From Pseudomonas vanderleydeniana (GTDB lineage: Bacteria; Pseudomonadota; Gammaproteobacteria; Pseudomonadales; Pseudomonadaceae), in the NCBI RefSeq assembly GCF_014268755.2, contig NZ_CP077093.1:4824001-4888000 (forward strand): DNA of 64,000 nucleotides, written 5' to 3'. Under the pieces are notes generated by a model that saw nothing but the letters and a program-made list of their open reading frames with translations, searched no databases and was not told where the DNA came from. Within the stretch, counting starts at the first letter, position 1. Each line of letters starts with the position of its first letter. Of this stretch, positions 44,005 through 52,890 are shown piece by piece. The position numbers were made by a program, and so were the translations under genes.

Positions 44005-44610
44005 ATGAACACGCCTGACGAAGTACAACCCAAGCTCAAGCTCGAGCAGTACCTGGGCATCCAGATCAAGCGCCAGCGCCAGGCCCAGGAATTGAAACTG
44101 GCCGACGTGGCGCGCATCGCCGGCATCAGCCAGGGCATGTTGAGCAAGATCGAGAACGCCCAGGTGTCCACCAGCCTGGATATCCTCAGCCGCCTGTGCG
44201 ACGTGCTCGGCATGCCGATGTCCAAGCTGTTCAGCCAGTACGACCAGCAAGGCGGCAGCGCGCTGCTGGTCAAGCGCGACGAAGGGCTGGAGGTGGTGCG
44301 CCGCGGTACCGAGAAGGGCCATACCTACCACCTGCTCAACCACACCCGCGGGCCGAAGAAGAGCTTCGAGGCGTACATGGTGACCATGGACGACGCCAGC
44401 GAGGAGTTCCCGACCTTCTCCCACCCCGGCACCGAGTTCCTGCACCTGCTCGAAGGCGAACTGGTCTACCGCCACGGCAACCAGCTGTACCCGATGGAGG
44501 CCGGCGACAGCCTGACCTTCGATGGCGAGATTCCCCATGGTCCGGAGAAGCTGGTACAGGTGCCGATCCGCCTGCTGTCGATCATGAACTACGGGACCTC
44601 GGGAGAGTAG
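44005..44610 (+). CDS. XRE-family regulator with C-terminal cupin domain
   Basis: 201 residues from the ATG at 44005; the long upstream open frame is the back of gmaS. Helix-turn-helix in about residues 17-72 (GIQIKRQRQAQELKLADVARIAGISQGMLSKIENAQVSTSLDILSRLCDVLG) and a cupin barrel in about 115-190 (FSHPGTEFLHLLEGELVYRHGNQLYPMEAGDSLTFDGEIPHGPE). Such proteins repress amine, polyamine or amino-acid catabolic genes and are released by a ligand bound to the cupin. It is divergent from gmaS and stands before purU, so it is well placed to control both arms of the pathway. Confidence 0.92.
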   Translation: MNTPDEVQPKLKLEQYLGIQIKRQRQAQELKLADVARIAGISQGMLSKIENAQVSTSLDILSRLCDVLGMPMSKLFSQYDQQGGSALLVKRDEGLEVVRRGTEKGHTYHLLNHTRGPKKSFEAYMVTMDDASEEFPTFSHPGTEFLHLLEGELVYRHGNQLYPMEAGDSLTFDGEIPHGPEKLVQVPIRLLSIMNYGTSGE

Positions 44611-44629
44611 AACCGGCCCCGCCCCCACC

Positions 44630-44689
44630 TGCCCGCGATGCCCTGGGCGTCACACCACGACGACGCCTGACACGCCGCCATCGCGGGCA
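44630..44689. repeat. Long imperfect palindrome (REP-like) after the XRE-cupin gene
   Basis: TGCCCGCGATG (44630-44640) and CATCGCGGGCA (44679-44689) are perfect 11-bp arms. Inside, GGCGTC (44646) and GACGCC (44661) pair as well. It could be a REP-type element or serve as a terminator without a T-run between the regulator and purU. Confidence 0.55.
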
Positions 44690-44789
44690 CGCCCTTCCCC
44701 GCAAAAAATTCCCACCAGTTAAAAAAGTTTCCAGAAACGCTGGACGCGCGATTTCCTTTCGCCTATAAAACCGCAAAAAGAATATTTAA

Positions 44790-44802
44790 TTCCCCACAGG
44801 AA
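44790..44802. promoter_or_regulatory. TTCC-N5-GGAA site before purU
   Basis: TTCCCCACAGGAA repeats the motif found twice before gmaS. It lies 82 bases before the purU start in an AT-rich stretch. A weaker copy begins at 44709 and a short palindrome GTTTC-CA-GAAAC is at 44727. Confidence 0.55.
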
Positions 44803-44883
44803 TTTTTATTCACCAACAAAATCGCCATTCGCCCCTGAATTTCGCCTTGCGCCGAGCTGCCGCCACTCTCCAGAGGACATGCC

Positions 44884-45750
44884 ATGCAACACGAAAAGAA
44901 CCATTTCATTCTCAAGATCAGCTGTCCGGCGACCTCCGGCATCGTCGCGGCGGTGACCTCGTACCTGGCCGGAAACGGCTGCTACATCGGGGAAATGGCG
45001 CAGTTCGACGACGACTTCAGCGGCAAGTTCTTCATGCGCGCGGTGTTCCGTTTCAACGACGGCCACCCGGGCGATATCGACACGCTCAAGGCTGGCTTCA
45101 ACGACGTCGCCCGGGCCTTCGACATGCACTGGGAACTGCACGACACCCGTCAGCCGATGCGCGTGCTGCTGATGGTCAGCAAGTTCGACCACTGCCTCAC
45201 CGACCTGCTGTACCGCTACCACAAGGGCGAGATGGACATGATCATCACCGCCATCGTTTCCAACCACCTGGACCTGCGGCCCATGGCCGAACGCGAGGGC
45301 ATCCGCTTCATCTACCTGCCGGTGACCCGCGAAACCAAGGCCCAGCAGGAAGCCGCGCTGATGAAGGTGGTCGATGAAACCGGCACCGAACTGGTGGTGC
45401 TCGCCCGCTACATGCAGATCCTCTCGGACGACCTGTGCAAGCAACTCTCGGGCCGGGCAATCAACATCCACCATTCGTTCCTGCCCGGCTTCAAGGGCGC
45501 CAAGCCCTATCACCAGGCCTACGAGCGCGGCGTGAAGCTGATCGGGGCCACCGCGCACTACGTGACGAGCGACCTCGACGAGGGGCCGATCATCGAGCAG
45601 GAAGTGCAACGGGTCGACCATGTGTACCTGCCGGATGACCTGGTCGCCACCGGGCGCGACACCGAGACCGTGGCCCTGTCCAAGGCGGTGAAGTACCACC
45701 TGGAACACCGCGTCTTCCTCAACAACGACAGAACGGTGATCTTCCGGTGA
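44884..45750 (+). CDS. purU: Formyltetrahydrofolate deformylase
   Basis: 288 residues. An N-terminal ACT domain (about 7-85, [26 protein letters not shown]) and a formyltransferase-fold domain with [21 protein letters not shown] and [13 protein letters not shown], holding the catalytic Asn, His and Asp. It splits 10-formyl-tetrahydrofolate into formate and tetrahydrofolate. Here it should drain the one-carbon unit set free from the methyl group. It is the first gene of the plus-strand operon, overlapping folD by GTGA. AGAGGA precedes the ATG. Confidence 0.95.
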   Translation: MQHEKNHFILKISCPATSGIVAAVTSYLAGNGCYIGEMAQFDDDFSGKFFMRAVFRFNDGHPGDIDTLKAGFNDVARAFDMHWELHDTRQPMRVLLMVSKFDHCLTDLLYRYHKGEMDMIITAIVSNHLDLRPMAEREGIRFIYLPVTRETKAQQEAALMKVVDETGTELVVLARYMQILSDDLCKQLSGRAINIHHSFLPGFKGAKPYHQAYERGVKLIGATAHYVTSDLDEGPIIEQEVQRVDHVYLPDDLVATGRDTETVALSKAVKYHLEHRVFLNNDRTVIFR

Positions 45751-46652
45751 ATACCTCCAAACTGATCGATGGCAAGGCCGCGGCGGCGCGGGTGCTGGCC
45801 CAGGTCAAGGCCGACGTCCAGGCGCTGAAACAGGCCGGCGTCGAACCGGCGCTCGCCGTGATCCTGGTCGGCCAGGACCCGGCCAGCCAGGTCTATGTGC
45901 GCAACAAGATCCTGCGCGCCGAGGAAGCCGGGATCCGTTCGCTGGAATACCGCCTCAGCGCCGACACCAGCCAGGCGCTGCTGCTCAACCTGATTGGCGA
46001 ATTGAACGAGGACGCCAGCGTCAACGGCATCCTGCTGCAACTGCCGCTCCCGGCCCATATCGAGGAGACCCGCGCCCTGCAGGCGATTGCACCGGGCAAG
46101 GATGTCGACGGCTTCCACAGTGAGAACGTCGGAGGCCTGAGCCAGGGTCGCGACGTGCTGACGCCCTGCACCCCCAGCGGCTGCATGCAGTTGCTCCAGG
46201 ACGCCTGCGGTGACCTGAGCGGCAAGCACGCGGTGGTGATCGGCCGCTCGAACATCGTCGGCAAGCCCATGGCCGCCCTGCTGCTCAAGGCCCATTGCTC
46301 GGTCACCGTGGTCCACTCGCGCAGCGTCGATGCGAAAGCCCTGTGCCGCCAGGCCGACATCGTGGTCGCGGCCGTCGGCCGCCCGCGCCTGATCGATGCC
46401 GGCTGGCTCAAGCCCGGCGCAGTGGTGATCGATGTCGGCATCAACCGCATCGATGACGACGGCCGCAGCCGCCTGGTCGGCGACGTCGACTTCGACAGCG
46501 CCCTGCCCCAGGTCTCGGCCATCACCCCCGTACCCGGTGGCGTCGGCCCGATGACCATCGCCTTCCTGATGAAGAACACGGTGACCGCTGCCGTTCAGCA
46601 GGCCCACGCACAACGCAGTCACCTGGAGGCCCTATGCCATTCCATCTATTGA
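45747..46652 (+). CDS. folD: Methylenetetrahydrofolate dehydrogenase/cyclohydrolase
   Basis: 301 residues from a GTG that overlaps the purU stop. Motifs: [14 protein letters not shown] (catalytic Tyr and Lys), [33 protein letters not shown] and [16 protein letters not shown]. It turns 5,10-methylene-THF into 10-formyl-THF, making NADPH. Being in this operon instead of alone, it is likely a second, pathway-specific copy of FolD. It overlaps the start of the next gene by 19 bases. Confidence 0.95.
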   Translation: MNTSKLIDGKAAAARVLAQVKADVQALKQAGVEPALAVILVGQDPASQVYVRNKILRAEEAGIRSLEYRLSADTSQALLLNLIGELNEDASVNGILLQLPLPAHIEETRALQAIAPGKDVDGFHSENVGGLSQGRDVLTPCTPSGCMQLLQDACGDLSGKHAVVIGRSNIVGKPMAALLLKAHCSVTVVHSRSVDAKALCRQADIVVAAVGRPRLIDAGWLKPGAVVIDVGINRIDDDGRSRLVGDVDFDSALPQVSAITPVPGGVGPMTIAFLMKNTVTAAVQQAHAQRSHLEALCHSIY

Positions 46653-47875
46653 AATACGGACTCGGTTCGCAATACCCGGTAGAGGTCGACCTGCCCGCGC
46701 CGAAGGAACTCAAGCCGTCCTACGACGTGGTGATCATCGGCGGTGGCGGCCATGGCCTGGCCACCGCCTACTACCTCTCGAAGTACCACGGCATCACCAA
46801 CATCGCGGTGCTGGAAAAGGGCTACCTGGGTGGCGGCAACACCGCGCGCAACACGGCGGTGATCCGCTCCAACTACCTGACCAGCGAAGGCGTGCGCTTC
46901 TATGCCGAGTCGGTACGGATGTTCGAGGGTCTGTCCAACGAGTTCGACTTCAACATCATGTACTCCCATCGCGGCCAGCTGACCCTGGCCCACACCGATG
47001 CAACCGTGCGTTCGTTCCGCCAGCGCGCCGAGGTCAACAAGCATTTCGGCGGGCGTACCGAAATGATCGACCGCCAGCAGATCCGCGAGTTGGTGCCGAC
47101 GCTCAACCTCGATCCCGGCCACCTGCCGGTGCTCGCCGGCCTGTGGCACATCGACGGTGCCACCGCCCGCCACGACGCGGTGGCCTGGGGTTATGCCAAG
47201 CAGGCCGCCAAGCGGGGCGTGGAGATCCACCCGCTCACCGAGGTCCAGGAACTGGTCATCGAGCACGGCACGATCACCGCAGTGAAGACCAACCGCGGCA
47301 CCATCCGTTGCGGCTGCGCGGTACAGGCCGTGGCCGGCATGAGTTCGCAACTGATGAAAAAGGCCGGCATCCGCTCGCCGATCCAGACCTTCCCGCTGCA
47401 GGCCATGGTCACCCAACCGTTCAAGCCATTCCTCGACCCGCTGGTGAGCTCCTCGGCCCTGCACTGCTACGTGCAGCAGACCAGCCGTGGCGAGGTGGTG
47501 TTCGGGGGGGGCTCCGACCCGTATCCGCTGTTCAACACCCGCTCGACCCTGGACCTGAAGGAAAGCCTGCTGGCCCACGCCATCGAGATGTTCCCCTTCC
47601 TGGCCAACGCCAAGCTGATGCGCCAGTGGGCCGGGATCACCGACATGACCCCGGACTACAGCCCGATCATGGGCCTGTCGCCGGTGAAGAACTACTACCT
47701 GGACGCCGGCTGGGGCACCTGGGGCTTCAAGGCCACGCCGATCTGCGGCAAGACCATGGCCGAGCTGGTCGCCAGCGGCGGAAAGGTACCGGAACTGATC
47801 AGGCCGTTCGGTCTCGAGCGCTTCTCCACCTTCCAGCAAGTCAACGAAATGGGCGCGACAGCGGCCAGCCACTGA
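46634..47875 (+). CDS. mgdA: N-methylglutamate dehydrogenase / sarcosine oxidase beta-type subunit
   Basis: 413 residues, homologous to SoxB. The FAD motif [20 protein letters not shown] is at 31-50; [16 protein letters not shown] is near 175-190, and His172 stands about where the beta subunit binds FMN covalently (inferred from position). The C-terminus has [33 protein letters not shown]. It would oxidise the N-methyl group of N-methylglutamate or sarcosine. Which one is not fixed by the sequence; the gmaS-mgsABC operon next door favours N-methylglutamate. Confidence 0.9.
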   Translation: MPFHLLKYGLGSQYPVEVDLPAPKELKPSYDVVIIGGGGHGLATAYYLSKYHGITNIAVLEKGYLGGGNTARNTAVIRSNYLTSEGVRFYAESVRMFEGLSNEFDFNIMYSHRGQLTLAHTDATVRSFRQRAEVNKHFGGRTEMIDRQQIRELVPTLNLDPGHLPVLAGLWHIDGATARHDAVAWGYAKQAAKRGVEIHPLTEVQELVIEHGTITAVKTNRGTIRCGCAVQAVAGMSSQLMKKAGIRSPIQTFPLQAMVTQPFKPFLDPLVSSSALHCYVQQTSRGEVVFGGGSDPYPLFNTRSTLDLKESLLAHAIEMFPFLANAKLMRQWAGITDMTPDYSPIMGLSPVKNYYLDAGWGTWGFKATPICGKTMAELVASGGKVPELIRPFGLERFSTFQQVNEMGATAASH

Positions 47876-47885
47876 GGAGCGGAAC

Positions 47886-48191
47886 ATGAAAGTGATGAAT
47901 TGCCCGCTCAACGGGCCGCGCAACATCAGCGAATTCACCTACGGCGGCGAGTTCAAGCGGATGCCCGACCCACAGGCCTGCAGCGATGCGCAATGGGCCG
48001 ACTACGTGTTCAACAGCGAAGACACCCTCGGCGTGGTCCGCGAATGGTGGATGCACAACCCGTCCAGCTACTGGTTCCTGGCCGAACGTCATACCGGCAG
48101 CGACGAGATCCTGCGCACGTTCGACCCCCGGGAACTGTTCGACACCCGCATTGAATTCACTGCCGCGACCACCCAGGAGACCGTGCGATGA
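47886..48191 (+). CDS. mgdB: N-methylglutamate dehydrogenase / sarcosine oxidase delta-type subunit
   Basis: 101 residues, homologous to SoxD: opening MNCPLNGPRNISEFTYGGE, later EWWMHNPSSYWFLAERH and EILRTFDPREL. In sarcosine oxidase the delta subunit holds zinc through Cys6, Cys9, His59 and Cys63. Here Cys6 and His57 are kept, but Cys9 is Asn and the last Cys is Ser61, so the zinc site appears lost. It lies between the beta and alpha genes and overlaps the alpha gene by ATGA. Confidence 0.9.
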   Translation: MKVMNCPLNGPRNISEFTYGGEFKRMPDPQACSDAQWADYVFNSEDTLGVVREWWMHNPSSYWFLAERHTGSDEILRTFDPRELFDTRIEFTAATTQETVR

Positions 48192-51085
48192 ACCGCCTCC
48201 CCGTACCCATGGGCCTGCTGATCGACCGCAGCCAACCGCTCGACTTCAGCTTCGATGGCCAGTCCTACCAGGGGTTCGCCGGCGACAGCATCGCCAGCGC
48301 GCTGCTCGCCAATGGCCGCTTCCTGTTGTCGCGCTCGTTCAAGTACCACCGTCCGCGTGGCCCGCTGACCATGGCGGGACAGGACGCCAACACCCTGGTG
48401 CAACTGCCGCGCGAACCGAATGTGCTGGCCGATACTCACCTGCTGGAACACGGTGTGCAGGTGACCGGACAGAATTTCAACGGCTCGCTGGACAATGACC
48501 GCGACGCCTACCTCGGCAAGTTCTCCAGGTTCATGCCGGTGGGCTTCTACTACCGCTCCTTCTACAAGCCCCGGGGCGCCTGGAAGCTGTGGGAGCCGAT
48601 CATCCGCAGGAAGGCCGGCCTGGGTGTGCTCGACCTGACGTTCCAGCCGGAGTACTACGACAAGGCCTACCTGTTCACCGACCTTGCCGTGATCGGGGCC
48701 GGCCCGGCCGGCCTGCAGGCGGCCCTGACCGCCGCCAATGCCGGGGCCAGGGTCCTGCTGATCGAGCAACAGCCGATCCTCGGTGGCTCGCTGACCTACG
48801 CCCGCTTCGACCTCGAGGGCCAGCGGGCCGAGCAGTTGCGCCGGGAGCTGGTCGATGCGGTGGAAAATCACGCCAACATCCGCGTGCTGAAAAAGGCCAC
48901 CTGCAACGCCTGGTTCACCGACAACTACCTGCCGGTGATCCAGGGCAAGCGCCTGTACAAGGTCCGCGCCACCCAGTGCCTGATCGCCAGCGGCTCGTTC
49001 GACCAGCCGGTGATCTTCCGCAACAACGACCTGCCCGGGGTGATGCTCAGCAGCGCCGCGCAACGCCTGATGAAACTGTATGCGGTCAAGCCGGGCCAAC
49101 GCGCCGTGGTCCTGACCGGCAACGACGACGGCTACCTCGCCGCGCTGGACCTGAGCGAGCAGGGTGTCGAGGTTGCCGCGCTGGTCGACATGCGCCCCCA
49201 CCCGGCCCGTCGCGAGTGGCTGCTGGCCCTGGAAAAGCGCGGCATTGCCTGCCACGCCGGCAGCACCGTGTACGAGGCCCTGCACGAGAAAGGCCTGCGC
49301 CATGTCAGCGGCGTCGACATCCGCGCCATCACCGGCCAAGGCCAGGTCGCGGCACAGGGGCAGATCCTGGCCTGCGACCTGTTGTGCATGTCCGGCGGCT
49401 ACATGCCGGTCTACCAACTGCTGTGCCAGGCCGGCGGCAAGCTGGCCTACGACGACCAACTGGCGGAGTTCACCCTCAGCGGCCTGCCGCAGAACCTGCG
49501 CGTCGCCGGTTCCGCCCATGGCTACCACGCGCTGGACAACGTGCTGGCCGATGCCATCGACGCGGCGGCGCAGATCGTCACCGCGCTGAACCTGGACCCC
49601 GTCGCCAAACCGCTGCCGCTGCGCAGTGAGGCCCCGGTCAACTTCCCCTGGCCGATCTTCCCGCACCCCAAGGGCAAGGACTTCGTCGACTTCGATGAGG
49701 ACCTACAGGTGCGCGACATCATCAACGCCACCCGCATCGGCTACCGCGACGTGCAACTGGTCAAGCGCTTCTCCACGGTCGGCATGGGCCCCTCCCAGGG
49801 CCGTCACTCGGCCCTGCCGACGGCACGCCTGGTGGCCGCCTCCACCCAGCGCAGCGTCAGCGAGACCGGCGTGACCACCGCCCGGCCTCCGTTCGAGGCG
49901 GAAAAACTGGCCCATGTCGCCGGCCGCGCCTTCGACCCGTACCGGCAGACACCGATGCACCAGCGCCACCTGGACGCCGGGGCGAAGATGATGCCGGCCG
50001 GGATCTGGCAGCGTCCGGCCTATTACGGCAAGCCCAGCCAGCGTGACGCCTGCATGCAGGCCGAGGCGCTGCATGTGCGCAACAAGGTCGGCATCATCGA
50101 CGTCTCGACCCTCGGCGGCCTGGACGTCCGTGGCCCGGACGCCGCCGAACTGCTCAACCGGATGTACACCTTCGCCTTCCTCAAGCAGCCGGTGGGCCGC
50201 TCGCGTTATGCGCTGATGACCAACGAACACGGCGTGGTAATCGACGACGGCGTCTGCGCGCGCTTCGCCGACAACCACTTCTACGTGACCGCCACCACCA
50301 GCGGCGTGGACCGTATCTACCAGCAGATGCTCAAGTGGAATGCCCAATGGCGGCTGGACGTCGACATTGCCAACGTCACCGCAGCAATTTCTGCGGTCAA
50401 CGTGGCCGGGCCGGACTCACGCAAGGTGCTGGAAAAAGTCTGCAGCGACCTCGACCTGTCGGCCGAAGGTTTCCCCTACCTGGCCGTGCGCCAGGGGACC
50501 GTGGCCGGGATCAAGGCCCGCCTGCTGCGGGTCGGCTTCGTCGGCGAGTTGGGCTATGAGATCCACGTCCCGGCCCGCCATGCGCTGCAACTGTGGGATG
50601 CGCTGATGGCAGCCGGCAAGGCCCACGACATTCGCCCGTTCGGCGTCGAGACCCAACGCCTGCTGCGCCTGGAAAAAGGCCACGTGATCATCAGCCAGGA
50701 CACCGACGGCATGACCCACCCGGCCGAGATCGACATGGGTTGGGCGGTCAGCCGCAACAAGCCGTTCTTTGTCGGCCGCCGCTCGGTGGACATCCTCGAA
50801 GCCCAGCCGCAGAAACGCAAGCTGGTCGGTTTCACCCTGCCCAAGGGCAGCCCGCAGCCGCTGGAAGGCCATCTGGTGCTCAAGGGCCCGGACATCAGCG
50901 GCAACGTGACCTCTTGCGAATACTCGCAGACCCTCGACCGGATCATCGGCCTGGCCTATGCCGCCTTCGACCAGTCCACGCCGGGGCAACGGCTACCGAT
51001 CCGGGTCGAGGGCGGCGTGATCGTCCAGGCCACGGTGGTGAAGCTGCCGTTCTTCGACCCTGAAAACCAGCGCCAGGAGCTCTGA
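48188..51085 (+). CDS. mgdC: N-methylglutamate dehydrogenase / sarcosine oxidase alpha-type subunit
   Basis: 965 residues, the usual size (about 965). Order: N-terminal Fer2_4-like domain (15-100, GDSIASALLANGRFLLSRSFKYHRP, without iron-sulfur Cys), NAD/FAD Rossmann domain (GAGPAG at 170-175), the connecting domain with DLQVRDIINATRIGYRDVQLVKRFSTVGMGPSQG, and a C-terminal aminomethyltransferase (GcvT-like) domain that binds tetrahydrofolate (QKRKLVGFTLPKGSPQPLEG). It should catch the methylene group on folate. The next operon genes, folD and purU, then process it. Confidence 0.92.
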   Translation: MNRLPVPMGLLIDRSQPLDFSFDGQSYQGFAGDSIASALLANGRFLLSRSFKYHRPRGPLTMAGQDANTLVQLPREPNVLADTHLLEHGVQVTGQNFNGSLDNDRDAYLGKFSRFMPVGFYYRSFYKPRGAWKLWEPIIRRKAGLGVLDLTFQPEYYDKAYLFTDLAVIGAGPAGLQAALTAANAGARVLLIEQQPILGGSLTYARFDLEGQRAEQLRRELVDAVENHANIRVLKKATCNAWFTDNYLPVIQGKRLYKVRATQCLIASGSFDQPVIFRNNDLPGVMLSSAAQRLMKLYAVKPGQRAVVLTGNDDGYLAALDLSEQGVEVAALVDMRPHPARREWLLALEKRGIACHAGSTVYEALHEKGLRHVSGVDIRAITGQGQVAAQGQILACDLLCMSGGYMPVYQLLCQAGGKLAYDDQLAEFTLSGLPQNLRVAGSAHGYHALDNVLADAIDAAAQIVTALNLDPVAKPLPLRSEAPVNFPWPIFPHPKGKDFVDFDEDLQVRDIINATRIGYRDVQLVKRFSTVGMGPSQGRHSALPTARLVAASTQRSVSETGVTTARPPFEAEKLAHVAGRAFDPYRQTPMHQRHLDAGAKMMPAGIWQRPAYYGKPSQRDACMQAEALHVRNKVGIIDVSTLGGLDVRGPDAAELLNRMYTFAFLKQPVGRSRYALMTNEHGVVIDDGVCARFADNHFYVTATTSGVDRIYQQMLKWNAQWRLDVDIANVTAAISAVNVAGPDSRKVLEKVCSDLDLSAEGFPYLAVRQGTVAGIKARLLRVGFVGELGYEIHVPARHALQLWDALMAAGKAHDIRPFGVETQRLLRLEKGHVIISQDTDGMTHPAEIDMGWAVSRNKPFFVGRRSVDILEAQPQKRKLVGFTLPKGSPQPLEGHLVLKGPDISGNVTSCEYSQTLDRIIGLAYAAFDQSTPGQRLPIRVEGGVIVQATVVKLPFFDPENQRQEL

Positions 51086-51086
51086 C

Positions 51087-51689
51087 ATGTCCAGCCTCAT
51101 TACCGAACGTCCCATCGCGGCTGCCCGGCACCCGGACGGCGTACCCGCGCAATGCACCCTGGTCGACCTGACCGACCTGCCGCGGGTCGGCTTTCGTGGC
51201 CCCCACAGCGCGGCCTACCTGCAGGCCCGCGGTTTCAGGCTGCCCGAGGCGCCCAACCGCGCCATCACCCAGGACGACGGCAGCCACGTGGCGCGCCTGT
51301 CGCAGACCGAGTACCTGCTGCTGGGCAGCCTCGCTGACCGTGGCGAGCGCATTGCCCACGAAGAGGCCCGCTGGGCGCTGGACCACAGCGCCAACTACCT
51401 GCTGCCGCGCCAGGACAGTCACGCCTGGCTGCAGTTGAGCGGCGTGTGCATCGCCGAGGTCATGGCCAAGCTCTGTGGCGTCGACCTGCGTGCCCAGGCC
51501 TTCGCGCCGGGGGCCGTGGCCCAGACCTCGGCGGCGCGGATCAACGTGATCGTGGTCAACCTCGGCGGCGACGCCCAGCCGACCTTCCAGATCCTCTGCG
51601 ACCGCGCTTCGCTGGCGTACTTCAGGGACGCCGTCCTCGACGCCATGGCCGAGTTCGATGGGCAACTGTCGAGCCTGGACGCCTTGTAG
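51087..51689 (+). CDS. mgdD: N-methylglutamate dehydrogenase / sarcosine oxidase gamma-type subunit
   Basis: 200 residues, SoxG family: VDLTDLPRVGFRGPHSAAYLQARGF, GSHVARLSQTEYLLLG, QLSGVCIAEVMAKLCGVDL and ARINVIVVNLGGD. It completes the four-subunit enzyme. It begins one base after the alpha stop, so it is translationally coupled. A strong hairpin follows before the IclR gene. Confidence 0.92.
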   Translation: MSSLITERPIAAARHPDGVPAQCTLVDLTDLPRVGFRGPHSAAYLQARGFRLPEAPNRAITQDDGSHVARLSQTEYLLLGSLADRGERIAHEEARWALDHSANYLLPRQDSHAWLQLSGVCIAEVMAKLCGVDLRAQAFAPGAVAQTSAARINVIVVNLGGDAQPTFQILCDRASLAYFRDAVLDAMAEFDGQLSSLDAL

Positions 51690-51696
51690 CCATCGT

Positions 51697-51724
51697 CCCC
51701 TGTGGGTGCCCGAACCCACAGGGG
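51697..51724 (+). terminator. Hairpin between mgdD and iclR-type gene
   Basis: CCCCTGTGGGT (51697-51707) pairs perfectly with ACCCACAGGGG (51714-51724) across a 6-base loop. There is no T-run. It may reduce read-through into the regulator gene or protect the end of the long operon transcript. Confidence 0.55.
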
Positions 51725-51743
51725 CAAGCAGGAGGAATGCCCC

Positions 51744-52523
51744 ATGAACCTGCCTGAAACGCTCGATCGGGACACCGACTACCGCGTCCCCGCCCTCGCC
51801 CGCGGCCTGGGCGTGCTGGGCATGTTCAGCGCCCGCACCCGCAGCCTGAGCATGCAGGAGATCGCGGCACAGTTGGGGGTCACCCCCTCGGCGGTGTATC
51901 GCATCCTGTTCACGCTGACCGACATGGGTTACCTGAACAAGCGCAACAACCAATACGAACTGGGTGCCCGGGTAATCAGCGACGGCTTCAGCTACCTGGC
52001 CAGCCGCGACATCGTCGAAGTGGCGATGCCCCATCTGAACGAGCTGCGCGACCGCACCTCGCTGTCCTGTCACCTGAGCATCCGCGAGCAGACCGACAGC
52101 CTGTACCTCTACCGGGCGTTCGCCGCGCAGCGCCTGTCCGTGAACATCCCGATAGGCACCCGAATCCCCTGCCATTGCACGGCGATGGGCCGGGTCCTGC
52201 TGACGGGTCTGGGGACTGCGCAGATCGCCGCGCTGTACCAGCAGGTACGCCTGGACGACTACCCCAGCCCGGCGCCACGCACCTTGCCGGCGCTGCTGCA
52301 GATGGTCGAGCAGGACCGCCAGCAGGCCGTGCTGCTGCATCGCTCCGACTACTCCACCGCCATCGCCACCGGCCTGCGCGATCATCAGGGCCAGGTGACG
52401 GCAGCCATCAACCTGTCCGGCCCGGATGCGGTGATGGATTCGGCGGACGCTCGCCTGGACTTCGAACGACTGCTGCGGGCCTGCGCGCAGGCGATCAGCC
52501 TGGAACTCGGCTACCAGCCGTAG
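51744..52523 (+). CDS. IclR-family transcriptional regulator
   Basis: 259 residues from the ATG at 51744 with AGGAGGA upstream. The winged helix-turn-helix (RVPALARGLGVLGMFSARTRSLSMQEIAAQLGVTPSAVYRILFTL) and the GAF-like effector domain (GTRIPCHCTAMGRVLLTGL) are complete. It is the last gene of the plus-strand methylamine cluster, so it is a second candidate controller of it. Confidence 0.92.
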   Translation: MNLPETLDRDTDYRVPALARGLGVLGMFSARTRSLSMQEIAAQLGVTPSAVYRILFTLTDMGYLNKRNNQYELGARVISDGFSYLASRDIVEVAMPHLNELRDRTSLSCHLSIREQTDSLYLYRAFAAQRLSVNIPIGTRIPCHCTAMGRVLLTGLGTAQIAALYQQVRLDDYPSPAPRTLPALLQMVEQDRQQAVLLHRSDYSTAIATGLRDHQGQVTAAINLSGPDAVMDSADARLDFERLLRACAQAISLELGYQP

Positions 52524-52664
52524 GCTGTGTATGAAATTGTTTGAAACGCAGGTTAGGCAAGGCAAAAACCGGCGAGGAAGCGCAGTTTACTGGCGTAAAT
52601 GAGCATTCCGAGCCGTTTTTTAACGCCGCATAACCAAGTTTCAAGCGATTTCATACATAGCCTA
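52521..52664. repeat. MITE-like palindromic element
   Basis: Ends of about 27 bases (52521-52547 and 52638-52664) are inverted repeats with only a few mismatches (TAGGCTGTGTATGAAAT against TAGGCTATGTATGAAAT). The 144-bp element has an internal small palindrome (AGTTTAC, GTAAA) and no reading frame. I have the impression it recurs widely in Pseudomonas genomes. It touches the stop of the IclR gene. Confidence 0.75.
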
Positions 52665-52890
52665 GGCTGAAGTGATAAGGCGAAGGATTCGCCCGTTCAA
52701 TATCCCACTTGGCGAAAGTTATCCAAATCGCTCTTTCGATCGCTAACGTATTCATTTCAGATTTGTAATGCCCGAGTCACTCCGCCGTTATCCGGGACTC
52801 GTCAGTATTGGGCGTACTGGCAACTTTCGGTACTACAAAAAGGCCAGGTCGAACGTCTACAAGAAATCTGCCGATTCGAACGGAGCGCAC
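52665..52890. other. Upstream region of the OprD-type gene
   Basis: 226 bases without a gene. It holds an inverted repeat CAGTA-N7-TACTG at 52803-52819 and GAGTC/GACTC near 52775-52800. These could be regulator sites; nothing firm can be said. Confidence 0.35.

Noticed and set aside
46634..51689. Naming the four genes plainly as sarcosine oxidase soxBDAG
   Set aside because: The homology is real, but no glyA or glycine-betaine gene is present while gmaS-mgsABC is next door, so the N-methylglutamate reading is preferred; the alternative is kept open in the entries.
52521..52664. Remnant of an insertion sequence with a broken transposase
   Set aside because: No transposase-like reading frame is visible within or beside the element.
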